DNA of 64,000 bases from Solobacterium sp. (GTDB lineage: Bacteria; Bacillota_I; Bacilli_A; Erysipelotrichales; Erysipelotrichaceae). The translations under genes were made by a program, and so were the position numbers. Position 1 is the first letter of the stretch; each line of letters begins with the position of its first letter. A model generated the notes under the pieces. That model was not told the origin of the DNA. It was given only the letters and a program-made list of their open reading frames with translations, and ran no database searches. The stretch covers positions 1 through 64,000 of the forward strand of contig JAFRMA010000053.1 in the NCBI GenBank assembly GCA_017430925.1, read 5' to 3'. Of this stretch, positions 35,446-44,897 are shown piece by piece.

Positions 35446-37414
35446 TAAGTTTGAATTGGTTTCTCCGTTTAAGCCTACAGGAGATCAGCCGCAGGCAATT
35501 GAAAAGCTTGTGGAAGGTATTCTGGCAGGAAAGAAGGAGCAGGTTCTGGAAGGTGCTACAGGTACCGGAAAGACTTTTACTATGGCGAATATCATCGAAA
35601 GAGTGAACCGGCCGACATTGATCTTCTCTCACAACAAGACGCTGGCAGGTCAGTTATACTCAGAGTTCAAGGAATTATTCCCGCATAACCGTGTGGAATA
35701 TTTCGTATCTAATTTTGATTACTATCAGCCGGAAGCGTACATGCCGAAGAATGATATGTATATTGAGAAGACAGCCGCAATTAACGAAGAGCTGGATATG
35801 TTCAGGGAATCCGCGATCAACTCGATTTCCGAGCACAGAGATACGATCATCGTGGCGTCTGTTGCCTGTATCTATGCCGCAAGTGATCCGGAACAATACA
35901 AGGACATGTTCTTTACCATCAGAGTCGGTGAGACGGTAGACAGGAATGTACTGATCCGTAAGTTTATCGATCGTCAGTATACCCGCAATGATATGGATCA
36001 GAAGCGCGGTACATTGCGTGTGCGCGGAGATGTGATCGAAGTGACTCCTGCCTATACCGATCAGTTTAATATCCGTATCGAACTGTTCGGGGATGAGATC
36101 GACAGAATCACCGAAGTAGACCCGCTTACCGGGCATACGATCCAGGCTTACCAGTTCTACAATATCTTTCCGGCAACCGGATATGCGCGCAGTCATGAGA
36201 CGATGATGAAAGCCTGTGACGCAATTGAAGAAGAACTGGAAGAACGTCTCAAGTACTTTGAAAAAGAGGGTAAACTGCTGGAGAAAGAGCGTCTCGAACA
36301 ACGTACTCGTTTTGACATTGAATCACTGAGAGAAAACGGATACTGCGCAGGTATTGAGAATTATTCCATGCATATCGACGGCAGAAAGCCCGGAGAAAGA
36401 CCGTTTAATCTCTTTGATTATTTCCCCAAGGATTATCTGTTGTTTGTGGATGAATCCCATGTGTCGATACCACAGATCCGCGGTATGTACAACGGTGACC
36501 ATCAGCGTAAGGTGACTCTGGTAGACTATGGCTTTCGTCTGCCCAGCGCCATCGACAACAGACCAATGAAGTTTGATGAGTTTGAAAGCCTGGTCAATCA
36601 GGTAATCTACTGCAGCGCTACACCCGGGGATTATGAACTGATGAAGGTGCACAACCAGGTGGTGGAACAGGTAATCCGTCCTACCGGTCTGGTTGATCCG
36701 AAGATCACCGTTAAACCTACACACGGGCAGATTGATGATATCTGCGAGGCAATCGATGCCAGAATTGCGCAGAATGAACGTGTATTGATCACAACACTTA
36801 CTGTACGTATGGCTGAAGACCTGACCGAATACCTGAAAGTACGTAACTACAAGGTAAGTTACCTGCACCATGAAACCAAGACACTGGAACGATCGGAAAT
36901 CATCCGGAATCTGCGCCTTGGAAAAGTAGATATCATTGTCGGTATCAACTTGTTAAGAGAAGGTCTGGACATCCCGGAAGTATCACTGATCTGTATACTG
37001 GATGCGGATAAGGAAGGCTTCCTCCGCAGCAGCCGGTCGCTGATCCAGACAATTGGACGTTGTGCGAGAAATGTGCACGGAGAAGTGTATATGTACGCGG
37101 ATACGATTACAGACTCCATGCGTACGGCTATTGATGAAACCAATCGCAGACGCAGTATACAGGAAGCGTATAACGCGGAACACGGCATTGTCCCGCATAC
37201 CGTAGTCAAACCTGTGGAAGAAGCAATCCATGGCATAGAGACCAAGGAAATGACGGCTAAGTACATGAGCCGTAAGAACAAGATGAGCCGTAAGGAAAAG
37301 GAAAAGATGATCATGCAGCTGGAGAAGGAGATGAAAGAAGCCGCAAGACTTCTGGACTTCGAAAGAGCAGCAGAACTGAGAGATATTGTCTTTGAACTGA
37401 AGGCTGAGGATTAA
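35438..37414 (+). CDS. uvrB: Excinuclease ABC subunit B
   Basis: The 658-residue protein is UvrB, the helicase-like damage-verifying subunit of nucleotide excision repair. It has Walker [10 protein letters not shown] near residue 39, the beta-hairpin region [20 protein letters not shown], helicase motifs ([38 protein letters not shown]) and the C-terminal UVR domain ([18 protein letters not shown]) that contacts UvrC. uvrA does not follow in this window. The start lies inside the end of the protease gene. A terminator follows. Confidence 0.97.
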   Translation: MTDKFELVSPFKPTGDQPQAIEKLVEGILAGKKEQVLEGATGTGKTFTMANIIERVNRPTLIFSHNKTLAGQLYSEFKELFPHNRVEYFVSNFDYYQPEAYMPKNDMYIEKTAAINEELDMFRESAINSISEHRDTIIVASVACIYAASDPEQYKDMFFTIRVGETVDRNVLIRKFIDRQYTRNDMDQKRGTLRVRGDVIEVTPAYTDQFNIRIELFGDEIDRITEVDPLTGHTIQAYQFYNIFPATGYARSHETMMKACDAIEEELEERLKYFEKEGKLLEKERLEQRTRFDIESLRENGYCAGIENYSMHIDGRKPGERPFNLFDYFPKDYLLFVDESHVSIPQIRGMYNGDHQRKVTLVDYGFRLPSAIDNRPMKFDEFESLVNQVIYCSATPGDYELMKVHNQVVEQVIRPTGLVDPKITVKPTHGQIDDICEAIDARIAQNERVLITTLTVRMAEDLTEYLKVRNYKVSYLHHETKTLERSEIIRNLRLGKVDIIVGINLLREGLDIPEVSLICILDADKEGFLRSSRSLIQTIGRCARNVHGEVYMYADTITDSMRTAIDETNRRRSIQEAYNAEHGIVPHTVVKPVEEAIHGIETKEMTAKYMSRKNKMSRKEKEKMIMQLEKEMKEAARLLDFERAAELRDIVFELKAED

Positions 37415-37422
37415 AAGAACAT

Positions 37423-37446
37423 ACCGGAGATATCCTCCGGTTTTCT
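37423..37446 (+). terminator. Terminator after uvrB
   Basis: ACCGGA and TCCGGT pair around GATATCC, followed by TTTTC. Confidence 0.8.
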
Positions 37447-37499
37447 TATGGAAGAGAGGCGGGCAGATGCTACAATACTCAATAGAGGCAGGAATTCCC

Positions 37500-38306
37500 A
37501 TGAAAAGTATCACGAAAATCCTGAAAGGAACACTGGCTGTAATTCTTCTGATCTGCGTGACCTCATGCGGAAAGAATCAGGCAAAAATCAATTTTGAAGA
37601 AGCTGTCACTTCACTGGAGGCGAAGAACCAGGAACTGGATTCTGCTGTTACTGATTTGAAGATACTCCTGGAGTCTGAAGATAAACTTTTGGATATGGCA
37701 TTGCCGGAACAATCTGCAGCGTTGATCAAGAATGCTGATGCGGTAAAGGTACTCCCGCCGGAGATGGGAAAGGGAGACGAAGTAATTGCCGGGCAAGTTT
37801 CCGAATTAAACGCTGTGGATTACAGCACGGTGATTACAGAACTGAAGGAAATGGCAGAAAACATGCAAACCAGTATACAACAGCGGAAACTGGTAACAAA
37901 TCCTCCTGAGGAACAAGTGATGTACAGGATCCTGACAATAGAGAATATTACGGCAGCGGAAGCAGTCACGGAGGGGAGCGATCCCAACGGAATGCTGAAT
38001 AAACCGGGAGGATATACTTCCGCGATATTCTTTGAGTGTGATCTGGTTCCTGCGACCACACAGTTCAAGGGTACTTCCGCACTGGAAAAAGGCACACCCG
38101 GAGGAGGCTGCCTTGAAGTATATGCGTCTCCGGAAGACGCGGAAAGCAGAAACGCATATCTATCCACGTTTGACGGAAGGATCTTCGCGGCGGGTAAACA
38201 TGCAGTCATCGGAACAGTTGTGATCCGGGTATCCGGTGAGATGAAAGAACAGGATCAGGAGCTCATGATCCAAAGACTGATTGAAGCGTTAACCGCACCG
38301 GAATAA
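37500..38306 (+). CDS. Putative lipoprotein of unknown function
   Basis: The 268-residue protein has a lipoprotein signal ending VTSC (cysteine near residue 21). The next 110 residues are helical and coiled-coil-like (NFEEAVTSLEAKNQELDSAV). A compact domain follows with GYTSAIFFECDLVP, KGTPGGGCLEVYASPEDAES (shown in part) and AAGKHAVIGTVVIRVS, which resembles a domain repeated in uncharacterised Bacillota lipoproteins. The start at 37500 is chosen because AGGAATT lies near and the signal peptide begins there; an in-frame ATG 11 codons upstream would spoil the signal. I do not know its function. Confidence 0.68.
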   Translation: MKSITKILKGTLAVILLICVTSCGKNQAKINFEEAVTSLEAKNQELDSAVTDLKILLESEDKLLDMALPEQSAALIKNADAVKVLPPEMGKGDEVIAGQVSELNAVDYSTVITELKEMAENMQTSIQQRKLVTNPPEEQVMYRILTIENITAAEAVTEGSDPNGMLNKPGGYTSAIFFECDLVPATTQFKGTSALEKGTPGGGCLEVYASPEDAESRNAYLSTFDGRIFAAGKHAVIGTVVIRVSGEMKEQDQELMIQRLIEALTAPE

Positions 38307-38309
38307 GAA

Positions 38310-38341
38310 AAGAGGAAATCTTCATGATTTCCTCTTGTTTT
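38310..38341 (+). terminator. Terminator after lipoprotein gene
   Basis: AAGAGGAAATC and GATTTCCTCTT form an 11-base stem around TTCAT, then GTTTT. With few T residues it may also act on the minus-strand gene ending at 38384. Confidence 0.78.
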
Positions 38342-38383
38342 ATGTTATCGGATTTTCTCTGCTGCTGAATATTTCTTAAGAGA

Positions 38384-39352
38384 TCATTCTACGTAGTAAT
38401 TCAGGTCAAATTTCTTAATGTCAGTCACAGTACTGTTTTCATCAAGATCCTCATACCACTCTATGATGTAAAGCTCAGGTGTATCATCCACACCGAAAGC
38501 TCTTCCTCTGACAAGAGCGATGTAGTTAGTACCATTTACGATTTGCTTTGCAATCAGCTGGATCGGATTGTATCCGACACCGACCAGATCAGCCGTTGCT
38601 TTGTCAAAACTTGCCTGTGCTTCAGCAGAACCCAGTGTTCCGGGTCTTCCGCTGTCTTTTACCTGCCAGCCGCCAAGGATCTCATCATCTGTGTCCTGAC
38701 GTGTCTTTATGTCACCGAGCTCGATATCGGCAATCGATGTCAGTTCAACATTCCCATTAAGATCCTCATAGACCTTTATGATGCAGAAATTGCTTACAGG
38801 TTCAGCAGTGACGGTTGTGCCGCGTGCCAAATAGGCATAGTTGGTTCCGCTGACCAGCTGTGTTGCCAGAACGCAGACCGGTTCATATTCTTCACCAAGT
38901 ACAGTTTCCATTGCCTTTTCAAAGTTTTGTCTTTCATTTTCGGCAAGATCTTCTCTGGCGACTTCAGCGATCTCCCAGCCGCCAACGATCGGATTACTCT
39001 CATTTGGAATATAGGTGATATCACAGACATCTCCTTCATTCAAGACTGTCTTTGAAATCACATCATCCAGCAGTTCACCGTTCAGCAATACTTCCCAATA
39101 ACCGAACTCACCGTTCTCTTTACCGTTGATGGAAACGATATATCCCTCATTATCCACTTCATAAGTGAATTCCTCGCCCTCGCTGAAAGCATCAAACAGG
39201 TCTTTAATCGTAGACTTCTCCTTCATTTCTGCCCTCATGCCGCTTTCCTTGCCGTCACCCTCGTTGAGGTTGATCGAAGCTGTGATCATTTTCTGACAGC
39301 CCGTAATCGTAAGGGCAACGAGCAGCGATAATAATATCCGTATATTTTTCAT
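38384..39352 (-). CDS. Lipoprotein with DUF4430-like and two cystatin-like domains
   Basis: This 322-residue protein has a lipobox ITGC (C19), a DUF4430-like domain about residues 40-115 (STIKDLFDAFSEGEE, GYWEVLLNGELL), then two repeats of about 90 residues. Each repeat starts with a GG pair (VGGWEIAE at 123, LGGWQVKD at 226), has a long helix, and carries QxVxG-TNY: QLVSGTNY at 165-172 and QIVNGTNY at 270-277. The combination of an N-terminal glycine and QxVxGTNY is the papain-inhibiting signature of cystatins. If functional, the protein would display two cysteine-protease inhibitor domains on the cell surface. No cysteine protease gene lies nearby, so an external target is more likely. AT-rich flanks suggest it could have been acquired. 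Confidence 0.7.
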   Translation of the reverse strand: MKNIRILLSLLVALTITGCQKMITASINLNEGDGKESGMRAEMKEKSTIKDLFDAFSEGEEFTYEVDNEGYIVSINGKENGEFGYWEVLLNGELLDDVISKTVLNEGDVCDITYIPNESNPIVGGWEIAEVAREDLAENERQNFEKAMETVLGEEYEPVCVLATQLVSGTNYAYLARGTTVTAEPVSNFCIIKVYEDLNGNVELTSIADIELGDIKTRQDTDDEILGGWQVKDSGRPGTLGSAEAQASFDKATADLVGVGYNPIQLIAKQIVNGTNYIALVRGRAFGVDDTPELYIIEWYEDLDENSTVTDIKKFDLNYYVE

Positions 39353-39388
39353 TTCAAATCCCTCCTACAATAATAGTTTAATGCAATG

Positions 39389-39416
39389 TTGGTATTGTTG
39401 GTATATTTGTTATAAT
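39389..39416 (+). promoter_or_regulatory. Promoter of the CDP-alcohol transferase gene
   Basis: TTGGTA (39389-39394) and a perfect TATAAT (39411-39416) are 16 bases apart. The region also holds the divergent start of the cystatin-like gene. Confidence 0.55.
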
Positions 39417-39477
39417 GAGTCAGAAAAACAAAAGTTGCACAACAGACATTTTCTGTTTAAAAACGAGGAAATTATCA

Positions 39478-39969
39478 ATGGCAAATATCATAACCTGCAT
39501 CAGAATAGTGCTCAGCATTGCTTTATTGCTCTGCCCGGCGTTGTCTCTGGTGTTCTATATGCTGTATATAGCTGCCGGATTCTCAGATATGATCGATGGT
39601 GCTGTAGCAAGGAAAACAGGCACAATCAGTGAACTGGGTGCAAAACTGGATACAAGCGCAGATATAGTATTCACGGTGGTCTGCCTGATAAAACTGCTTC
39701 CTGTATTGGATGTTCCGGCTTGGCTTTACACATGGATTTCAGTTATAGCGATAATAAAACTACTCAATATTGCCATAGGATACATCAAACAAAAAAAGTT
39801 TGTGACTGTGCATTCTGTAATGAATAGGGTTACCGGATTTTTACTGTTTATTTTCCCGCTGACACTGGCATTTATTGATTTGAAATATAGTACAGCAGGT
39901 GTTTGTACAATTGCAACAACAGCGGCTGTTTATGAAGGATATCTAATTCAAACGGGAAGAATAACTTAG
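39478..39969 (+). CDS. CDP-alcohol phosphatidyltransferase family protein
   Basis: This 163-residue integral membrane protein has the family signature D-x2-DG-x2-AR-x8-G-x3-D-x3-D, seen as DMIDGAVARKTGTISELG followed by KLDTSAD (near residues 38-63). These enzymes transfer a phosphoalcohol from CDP-alcohol and make phospholipid head groups. Several membrane helices surround the motif. The start at 39478 (MANIITCIRI) fits GAGGAA nine bases upstream; an in-frame ATG 21 codons earlier is less likely. It is shorter than PgsA and PssA of Bacillota, so the exact alcohol is uncertain. Confidence 0.82.
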   Translation: MANIITCIRIVLSIALLLCPALSLVFYMLYIAAGFSDMIDGAVARKTGTISELGAKLDTSADIVFTVVCLIKLLPVLDVPAWLYTWISVIAIIKLLNIAIGYIKQKKFVTVHSVMNRVTGFLLFIFPLTLAFIDLKYSTAGVCTIATTAAVYEGYLIQTGRIT

Positions 39970-40114
39970 CGACAGATTTAGGTTTACAGGGATAGTTTAT
40001 TTAAGTCAAGGTTGACGAACACAATTTAAAGAATGAGGACCCCGGAAACATTTATAAATCTGAAGTCTTAAAGAATGGATTATGTTTGCAGTCTGATAAA
40101 ACTATCAACTAATG

Positions 40115-40144
40115 AAAAACGCTGTCTTTAAAACAGCGTTTTTA
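40115..40144. terminator. Bidirectional terminator
   Basis: AAAAACGCTGT and ACAGCGTTTTT pair around CTTTAAA, so both strands have a U-run. It ends the plus-strand transferase gene and the minus-strand nucleoside hydrolase gene. The 145 bases between 39970 and 40114 show no gene. Confidence 0.88.
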
Positions 40145-40161
40145 ACCTGGATGCTTATCAA

Positions 40162-41091
40162 CTAAATGTGTTTTCTTAAAGTGTCTTCCACCAGATCCCA
40201 GAACCGATCCAGATCGATGCTCAGCCCGATCGTAGCGTTCGGTTTCTTGTGATATCTGTCGTTGGCATCGCAGACCGTTCTGCCGTAGCAAGGCCCATAA
40301 CGGTTCGTGTCGATCTCTACGAACATGTTCTGCGTCTTGTAAAACTCAGGTGCTACCAGATATGTTACGGCCGTAACATCGTGAACAGGACCGGCATCAA
40401 GACCGTTAACTGCCTGTGAACTGAAAGTAAAACGCATGATATCGCCGAACAGCTTTCCGGCTTTGTTTCCGATGCCTTCCATTCTTTCAATGATCTGCAT
40501 GTTTGCCAGGGCGGTATTTGTCAGATCCAGCGGCATCATCGTAATCTTTACGCCGGATGTAAAAACGATGTGGGCGGCTTCCGGATCGGCATAGATATTG
40601 AATTCTCCGGCAGGAGAAGCATTTCCCAGACCTACCGCACCACCCATCAGGACGATTTCTTTGATCTTAGGAATGATCCTTGGTTCCATTCTTATTGCCG
40701 TTGCGATATTGGTAAGAGGTCCTACCGGAACCAGAGTGATGTCGCTGTCACTGGCCATCAGTGTATCGATCAGATACAGTACGGCATGTTTCTCTTCTGC
40801 TTTCTTATACAGCTGCCCGAAGACCGGTCCATCCAGTCCCGTTTCGCCATGCACGTCATCCGCAACATACTGTTCTCTCACCAGGGGCAGGCTCATCCCG
40901 CCGTAAACGGGTACATCCAGCTTCAGATGATCGCAGACATTCAAGGTATTTCTCAATGTTTTGGGCAAAGTCTGATTCCCTGCAACGACCGTCACGCCCA
41001 GCAGTTCGATGTCGGGATGCTTCGAAGCGACCATCAACGCAATCGCATCATCATGCCCAGTATCACAGTCAAGTATCATTTTTCTCTTCAT
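40162..41091 (-). CDS. Inosine-uridine nucleoside hydrolase
   Basis: The 309-residue protein is a nucleoside hydrolase of the RihA/RihB type, cleaving ribonucleosides to base and ribose with a calcium ion. The metal-binding N-terminus [13 protein letters not shown] (residues 7-19) is diagnostic, with [19 protein letters not shown] and [13 protein letters not shown] further on. The gene is divergent from a Crp-like regulator of the YeiL type, the same pairing as rihB-yeiL in Escherichia coli, which supports pyrimidine or mixed nucleoside salvage under nitrogen or carbon limitation. Substrate preference cannot be read from the sequence. Confidence 0.93.
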   Translation of the reverse strand: MKRKMILDCDTGHDDAIALMVASKHPDIELLGVTVVAGNQTLPKTLRNTLNVCDHLKLDVPVYGGMSLPLVREQYVADDVHGETGLDGPVFGQLYKKAEEKHAVLYLIDTLMASDSDITLVPVGPLTNIATAIRMEPRIIPKIKEIVLMGGAVGLGNASPAGEFNIYADPEAAHIVFTSGVKITMMPLDLTNTALANMQIIERMEGIGNKAGKLFGDIMRFTFSSQAVNGLDAGPVHDVTAVTYLVAPEFYKTQNMFVEIDTNRYGPCYGRTVCDANDRYHKKPNATIGLSIDLDRFWDLVEDTLRKHI

Positions 41092-41139
41092 GGTCTATTC
41101 CTCTTTTCGCACTTATCATAGTATGATTAAAATAAGAAA

Positions 41140-41159
41140 AATAGGAGATATCTCCTATT
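41140..41159 (+). promoter_or_regulatory. 20-bp perfect palindrome, regulator operator
   Basis: AATAGGAGATATCTCCTATT is a perfect palindrome between the divergent genes, 9 bases before the assigned start of the regulator. A second small palindrome, ATCATAGTATGAT, lies at 41115-41127. Either could bind the YeiL-type dimer. The left half contains AGGAGA, so binding of RNA or protein there might also affect translation. Confidence 0.55.
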
Positions 41160-41167
41160 CTGATAAA

Positions 41168-41839
41168 ATGGAAAAGATCTGCGACAAAGAAAAAATGTAT
41201 GAATATCTGAATGACAGAAGCTACAGGAACTGGTTTCCCGCTCTTTCAGATGATCATGTCTATCTGATCAAGACAAAACCCTTGGAAAAGCTCATCGGTC
41301 AGGGAGATGAAGCAGACACCTTGTACTATCTGGTCAAAGGAAGATGCAGAGTCAGCAGCACGGATCAAGAAGGAAAGACTTTCATTCTGAATATCATCAA
41401 TGCGCCGAATCTGGTTGGGGAAATTGAACTGATCACAGAAGATGTTTCCTTTTCCATAGAGACGATCGACAGCTGCATCCTGATTGCCTTGCCTTATGCA
41501 TTCTACCGGAATCTGCTTTTGAATGACAACACTTTTCTGTTGAGATTGTGCGAGCTTCTGACGGAAAAAGAAAGGGAACATGCACTGAAGCTGGCTCAGG
41601 TCAGTTCTTTCCCCTTGGAAAACAGACTTGCGGCATTTATTCTTGAAAATTCCTTTAATGACAGGCTCTCATTAAAAAAGACGATCATCGCCCAAAGTCT
41701 TGGTGTTTCTTACAGGCATCTTGAGAAAGTCATGAAGGATTTCGTTGAAGAAGGAATACTGAAGAAAGACCGGTTTGTCTATACGATTACCAATAAAATC
41801 GCTCTGATTGATAAAGCTTCAGTACTTGATCTGTTTTGA
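41168..41839 (+). CDS. yeiL: Crp/Fnr family regulator, YeiL-like
   Basis: The 223-residue protein has an N-terminal cyclic-nucleotide-binding-like domain (GDEADTLYYLVKGRCRV, NLVGEIELI) and a C-terminal winged helix (IIAQSLGVSYRHLEKVMKDF). GEIELI, ALPYAFYRNLLLNDNTFLLR, SFPLENRLAAFIL and LGVSYRHL match the order seen in E. coli YeiL, a Crp-family activator next to a nucleoside hydrolase gene. The start is uncertain: in-frame ATGs at 41123 and 41168 both lack a good ribosome binding site, and 41168 is chosen because it precedes the conserved domain without extending into the operator. It is divergent from the nucleoside hydrolase gene, its likely target. Confidence 0.82.
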   Translation: MEKICDKEKMYEYLNDRSYRNWFPALSDDHVYLIKTKPLEKLIGQGDEADTLYYLVKGRCRVSSTDQEGKTFILNIINAPNLVGEIELITEDVSFSIETIDSCILIALPYAFYRNLLLNDNTFLLRLCELLTEKEREHALKLAQVSSFPLENRLAAFILENSFNDRLSLKKTIIAQSLGVSYRHLEKVMKDFVEEGILKKDRFVYTITNKIALIDKASVLDLF

Positions 41840-41930
41840 CATTTTTAATGATATATTTACCAACAATTAAACAATATTGCAGCGCATAAGCGCACATCGT
41901 ACAGTATACGAACAGATGAGGAATGAAAGA

Positions 41931-42392
41931 ATGAAAATCCTATTTATATGCTGGGGGAATATCTGCCGGAGCCCCATGGCAGAATACATCATGAAGAAAC
42001 TGGTCAGGGATGCCGGACTGGAATCCCGATTTGAGATCACTTCCGCAGGTGTCAGTCAGGAAGAACTCGGCAATCCGGTCTATCCTCCCGCCAGAAGAAA
42101 GCTTGCGGAACACGGAATCTCCTGCCAGGGGCATCATGCCCACCAGATCACGGAAAGAGAGTACCGTGACGCGGATATGATCATCATCATGGACCGCTTG
42201 AATTACCGCAGAATGAAAGAGATCACACATGGTGATCCCGAACATAAAATACACTATCTCATGGATTATACCGATACTCCCGGGGATATCGACGATCCCT
42301 GGTATACCGGTGATTTTGATCAGGCTTGGGAGGATATCCACGCCGGATGTACAGGATTGCTGAAGTACCTGGTCAACTCTCCTGTACAGTAG
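41931..42392 (+). CDS. Low-molecular-weight protein-tyrosine phosphatase
   Basis: This 153-residue protein has the phosphate-binding loop CWGNICRSP at residues 7-15, the C-x5-R-S signature of low-molecular-weight tyrosine phosphatases, and the general-acid aspartate in DDPWYTGDF near residue 120. These enzymes dephosphorylate tyrosine or arginine residues of proteins. GAGGAA lies ahead of the ATG. The stop overlaps the convergent LysR gene by 20 bases. There is no tyrosine kinase nearby, so the substrate is unknown. Confidence 0.92.
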   Translation: MKILFICWGNICRSPMAEYIMKKLVRDAGLESRFEITSAGVSQEELGNPVYPPARRKLAEHGISCQGHHAHQITEREYRDADMIIIMDRLNYRRMKEITHGDPEHKIHYLMDYTDTPGDIDDPWYTGDFDQAWEDIHAGCTGLLKYLVNSPVQ

Positions 42393-43257
42393 TTAACAGA
42401 TCCAGGAAGGCTTTCATCTCATTGGTAACCCACTTATCCCGGTGATAGACGACCTGACGGTAAACATAGACATTACATTCCGGTACCAGGATCTCACAGA
42501 GGTCCGCTCCGCTTTCTTCCTTCAGAAAGAATTCAGGCAAAAAGGTGATTCCCATATTATTACGTGTAAGCTTCAGGAGAATATCCGTATTATCAGATTC
42601 AATTACAGGGATGATCTCTCTGTTTTTTTCATATAATTGTTCTTCCAGTACTTTCCGGTAACTTGCGTCTTTTTCTGTAAGGATGATCGGCTGCCGGAAT
42701 AGTTCGTCCAGTGTATGCGGACGATGGTCTGCCAGGGGATTATTATTTGACGCAAGGAAGATGATACGTTCTTTCTCTTCCATGTATTTGATCAGACTGG
42801 GCTCATGGAGCTTGCGGTCCATCAGGTAAAGGATATCGATCTCATTGTTGTAGAGAAGTTCCATGAGATTGGCGGGAGAATCTGTCTGGATATTCAGGGA
42901 GACATAGGGATGAACGGTATGAAAGCGCATGATCAGTGACGGAAACAGAGATTCACATAAAGAGGTGATCGTACCGATCGTCAGAGAACCGCGCAGTTCG
43001 CTGCTTGTCTTCAGATCCGCCTTTGATACAGCGACTTCATTCAGTATTTTCAGCGCATGATCATAGAAGATCTTTCCGGCATGAGTAAGCCGTATACGTT
43101 TTCCCAGACGGTCAAACAGGTGTACACCAAGCTCAGACTCAAGTTTTTTGATGTGTATGGTTACAGCAGCTTGAGAATAGCCCAATGATTTGGCACCTTT
43201 GGAAAAACTCTCATGCTGCACAACAGAGACAAAAGTAATGATTTCCTGTAATTCCAT
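42373..43257 (-). CDS. LysR family transcriptional regulator
   Basis: The 294-residue protein has the N-terminal LysR winged helix (FVSVVQHESFSKGAKSLGYS and IKKLESELGVHLFDRLGKR) and a C-terminal two-lobe effector domain. It is divergent from the amidohydrolase/ATC-hydrolase/desulfidase operon, with an inverted repeat between them, the standard layout for a LysR regulator controlling its neighbour in response to a pathway intermediate. It probably represses itself and activates the operon. The ligand is not known. Confidence 0.92.
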   Translation of the reverse strand: MELQEIITFVSVVQHESFSKGAKSLGYSQAAVTIHIKKLESELGVHLFDRLGKRIRLTHAGKIFYDHALKILNEVAVSKADLKTSSELRGSLTIGTITSLCESLFPSLIMRFHTVHPYVSLNIQTDSPANLMELLYNNEIDILYLMDRKLHEPSLIKYMEEKERIIFLASNNNPLADHRPHTLDELFRQPIILTEKDASYRKVLEEQLYEKNREIIPVIESDNTDILLKLTRNNMGITFLPEFFLKEESGADLCEILVPECNVYVYRQVVYHRDKWVTNEMKAFLDLLTTVQES

Positions 43258-43297
43258 AAGTATTCATCAGCTCCTCTGTGATATTATAGATACTAAA

Positions 43298-43330
43298 CAT
43301 AATGTTTAAATATGTTTATTTAACATTATG
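43298..43330 (+). promoter_or_regulatory. Inverted repeat, candidate LysR operator
   Basis: CATAATGTT (43298-43306) and AACATTATG (43322-43330) form a perfect 9-base inverted repeat with a 15-base centre, and the arms continue imperfectly inward. It lies 41 bases from the LysR start and about 120 bases before the divergent operon, as expected for a LysR recognition site. The AT-rich DNA downstream (43331-43440) must hold the operon promoter. Confidence 0.65.
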
Positions 43331-43451
43331 ATATCAAAGGTTTAGAATAAAGTTATCAATTTGAAACAAAATAATTCAATAAAATAAAAAACTACAGATA
43401 TACTACGATCATAAACAACAGTTTATTCTTTATTCATAGAGAGGAGAGATT

Positions 43452-44798
43452 ATGGATCTGTTGGAAAAGAAGATGCTCGGGATCATTGATGAGCATCGGG
43501 AAGAGATCATTGAATTTGGACGTGATATCTGGAAACACGCGGAGTTGGGATACAAGGAATTCCGTACGGCAGGTAAGTTCAAGGAAGCCATGGCATCCAA
43601 TGCGGAGACCGTGGAAGGACTTGCGATCACCGGTGTGAAATCCTATCTGAAACCCCGTAAAGAAGGCGATATCAATGTCTGTCTGATGGGCGAACTGGAT
43701 GCCTTGCCGATCACCAATCACAGAGATACGAATCCGGAGACCGGGGCTGCGCATTGCTGCGGACATAATTCACAGATTACCGGACTGGTAGGGGCGAAAT
43801 TTGCTCTGGAAGATCCGGAAGTACAGGAAGCCCTGGGAGGCAATGTTGTCTTCTTTGCCGTTCCTGCCGAAGAGTATGTAGAAATCGAGTTTAAGAACAA
43901 ACTGATCGAAGAAGGAAAGATCAGTTACGGCGGCGGTAAATGTGAACTGATCAAGATCGGTGCCCTGGATGATATTGATGTTACGGTAGGTCATCATACC
44001 GATCCGGCCTGTGACGCGAGAATCAGTAACAGTGTAACCAACGGCTTTGTGAATAAGACAGTATTATTCAAGGGTAAGGCTTCCCATGCGGCAGGTGCTC
44101 CGGAAAACGGTGTGGATGCGCTGGCAGCCAGAGATGTGGCAGTTATGGCACTGAATGCGCAGAGAGAAACATTCCGTGACAAAGATGCGGTAAGAGTCCA
44201 TGGCTTTGTGTCCCGCGGCGGTGAAGCGATGAATGTCATTGCGGATACCGTAACGATGGAATATTCCGTGCGTGCGAATAATGTTCCGGCATACCAGAAT
44301 GCCAGTGAAAAGTTTGACCGTTCCATGAGAGCCGGTGCGGTAGCTCTGGGTACCGGGTGTGAAATCGTTACCCTGCCTGGTTATCTGCCGACAATCCCGC
44401 TGGAAAACGTAGATGTCATGGCTGAAGCGATCCAGGATGTCATGTCCTGTTATGACTACAAGAATGTGGATCTTGAACGGCATACACCGGCAACGACAGG
44501 TTCCACCGATTACGGTGATCTGTCATCCCTGATCCCGTTATTCCAGTTTAAGACCGGTGGTTATGTGGGAGAACTGCACAACGTGAATATGGATCCGGTG
44601 GATGAAGAACTGGCATATGTTGTTACAGCGAAGATCTTTGCGCTGATGGCTTACAAACTGCTGAAAAACAACGCGGAAGAAGCCAGAAAGACCAAAGCTT
44701 CATTTACACCTTTGTATACCAAGGAATCCTATTGTGAGCTTATGGATTCTCTGAGTAAGAAGGAAGTTATTGAACCTAATCCGGTAAAACCATTGTAA
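43452..44798 (+). CDS. M20 family amidohydrolase
   Basis: This 448-residue protein is a metal-dependent amidohydrolase of the M20 type. Likely metal-site regions are MGELDALP near residue 79, CCGHNSQ near 100, PAEEYVE near 140 and GHHTD near 180, followed by the inserted dimerisation domain (KGKASHAAGAPENGVDA). M20 members include N-carbamoyl and N-acyl amino-acid hydrolases. In this operon an N-carbamoyl-L-cysteine or N-acyl-cysteine substrate would make sense, but this is inference from the neighbours. GGAGAG precedes the ATG. The next gene is about 100 bases downstream. Confidence 0.88.
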   Translation: MDLLEKKMLGIIDEHREEIIEFGRDIWKHAELGYKEFRTAGKFKEAMASNAETVEGLAITGVKSYLKPRKEGDINVCLMGELDALPITNHRDTNPETGAAHCCGHNSQITGLVGAKFALEDPEVQEALGGNVVFFAVPAEEYVEIEFKNKLIEEGKISYGGGKCELIKIGALDDIDVTVGHHTDPACDARISNSVTNGFVNKTVLFKGKASHAAGAPENGVDALAARDVAVMALNAQRETFRDKDAVRVHGFVSRGGEAMNVIADTVTMEYSVRANNVPAYQNASEKFDRSMRAGAVALGTGCEIVTLPGYLPTIPLENVDVMAEAIQDVMSCYDYKNVDLERHTPATTGSTDYGDLSSLIPLFQFKTGGYVGELHNVNMDPVDEELAYVVTAKIFALMAYKLLKNNAEEARKTKASFTPLYTKESYCELMDSLSKKEVIEPNPVKPL

Positions 44799-44897
44799 CG
44801 ATCTTCAGAGGGGAGAAAGGAGGATAAAAAAAGAACACTGAAGAAAGAACAATGCAATAAATCATAGTCTAAGTGAAAGGAGACAATTAATAATCAT

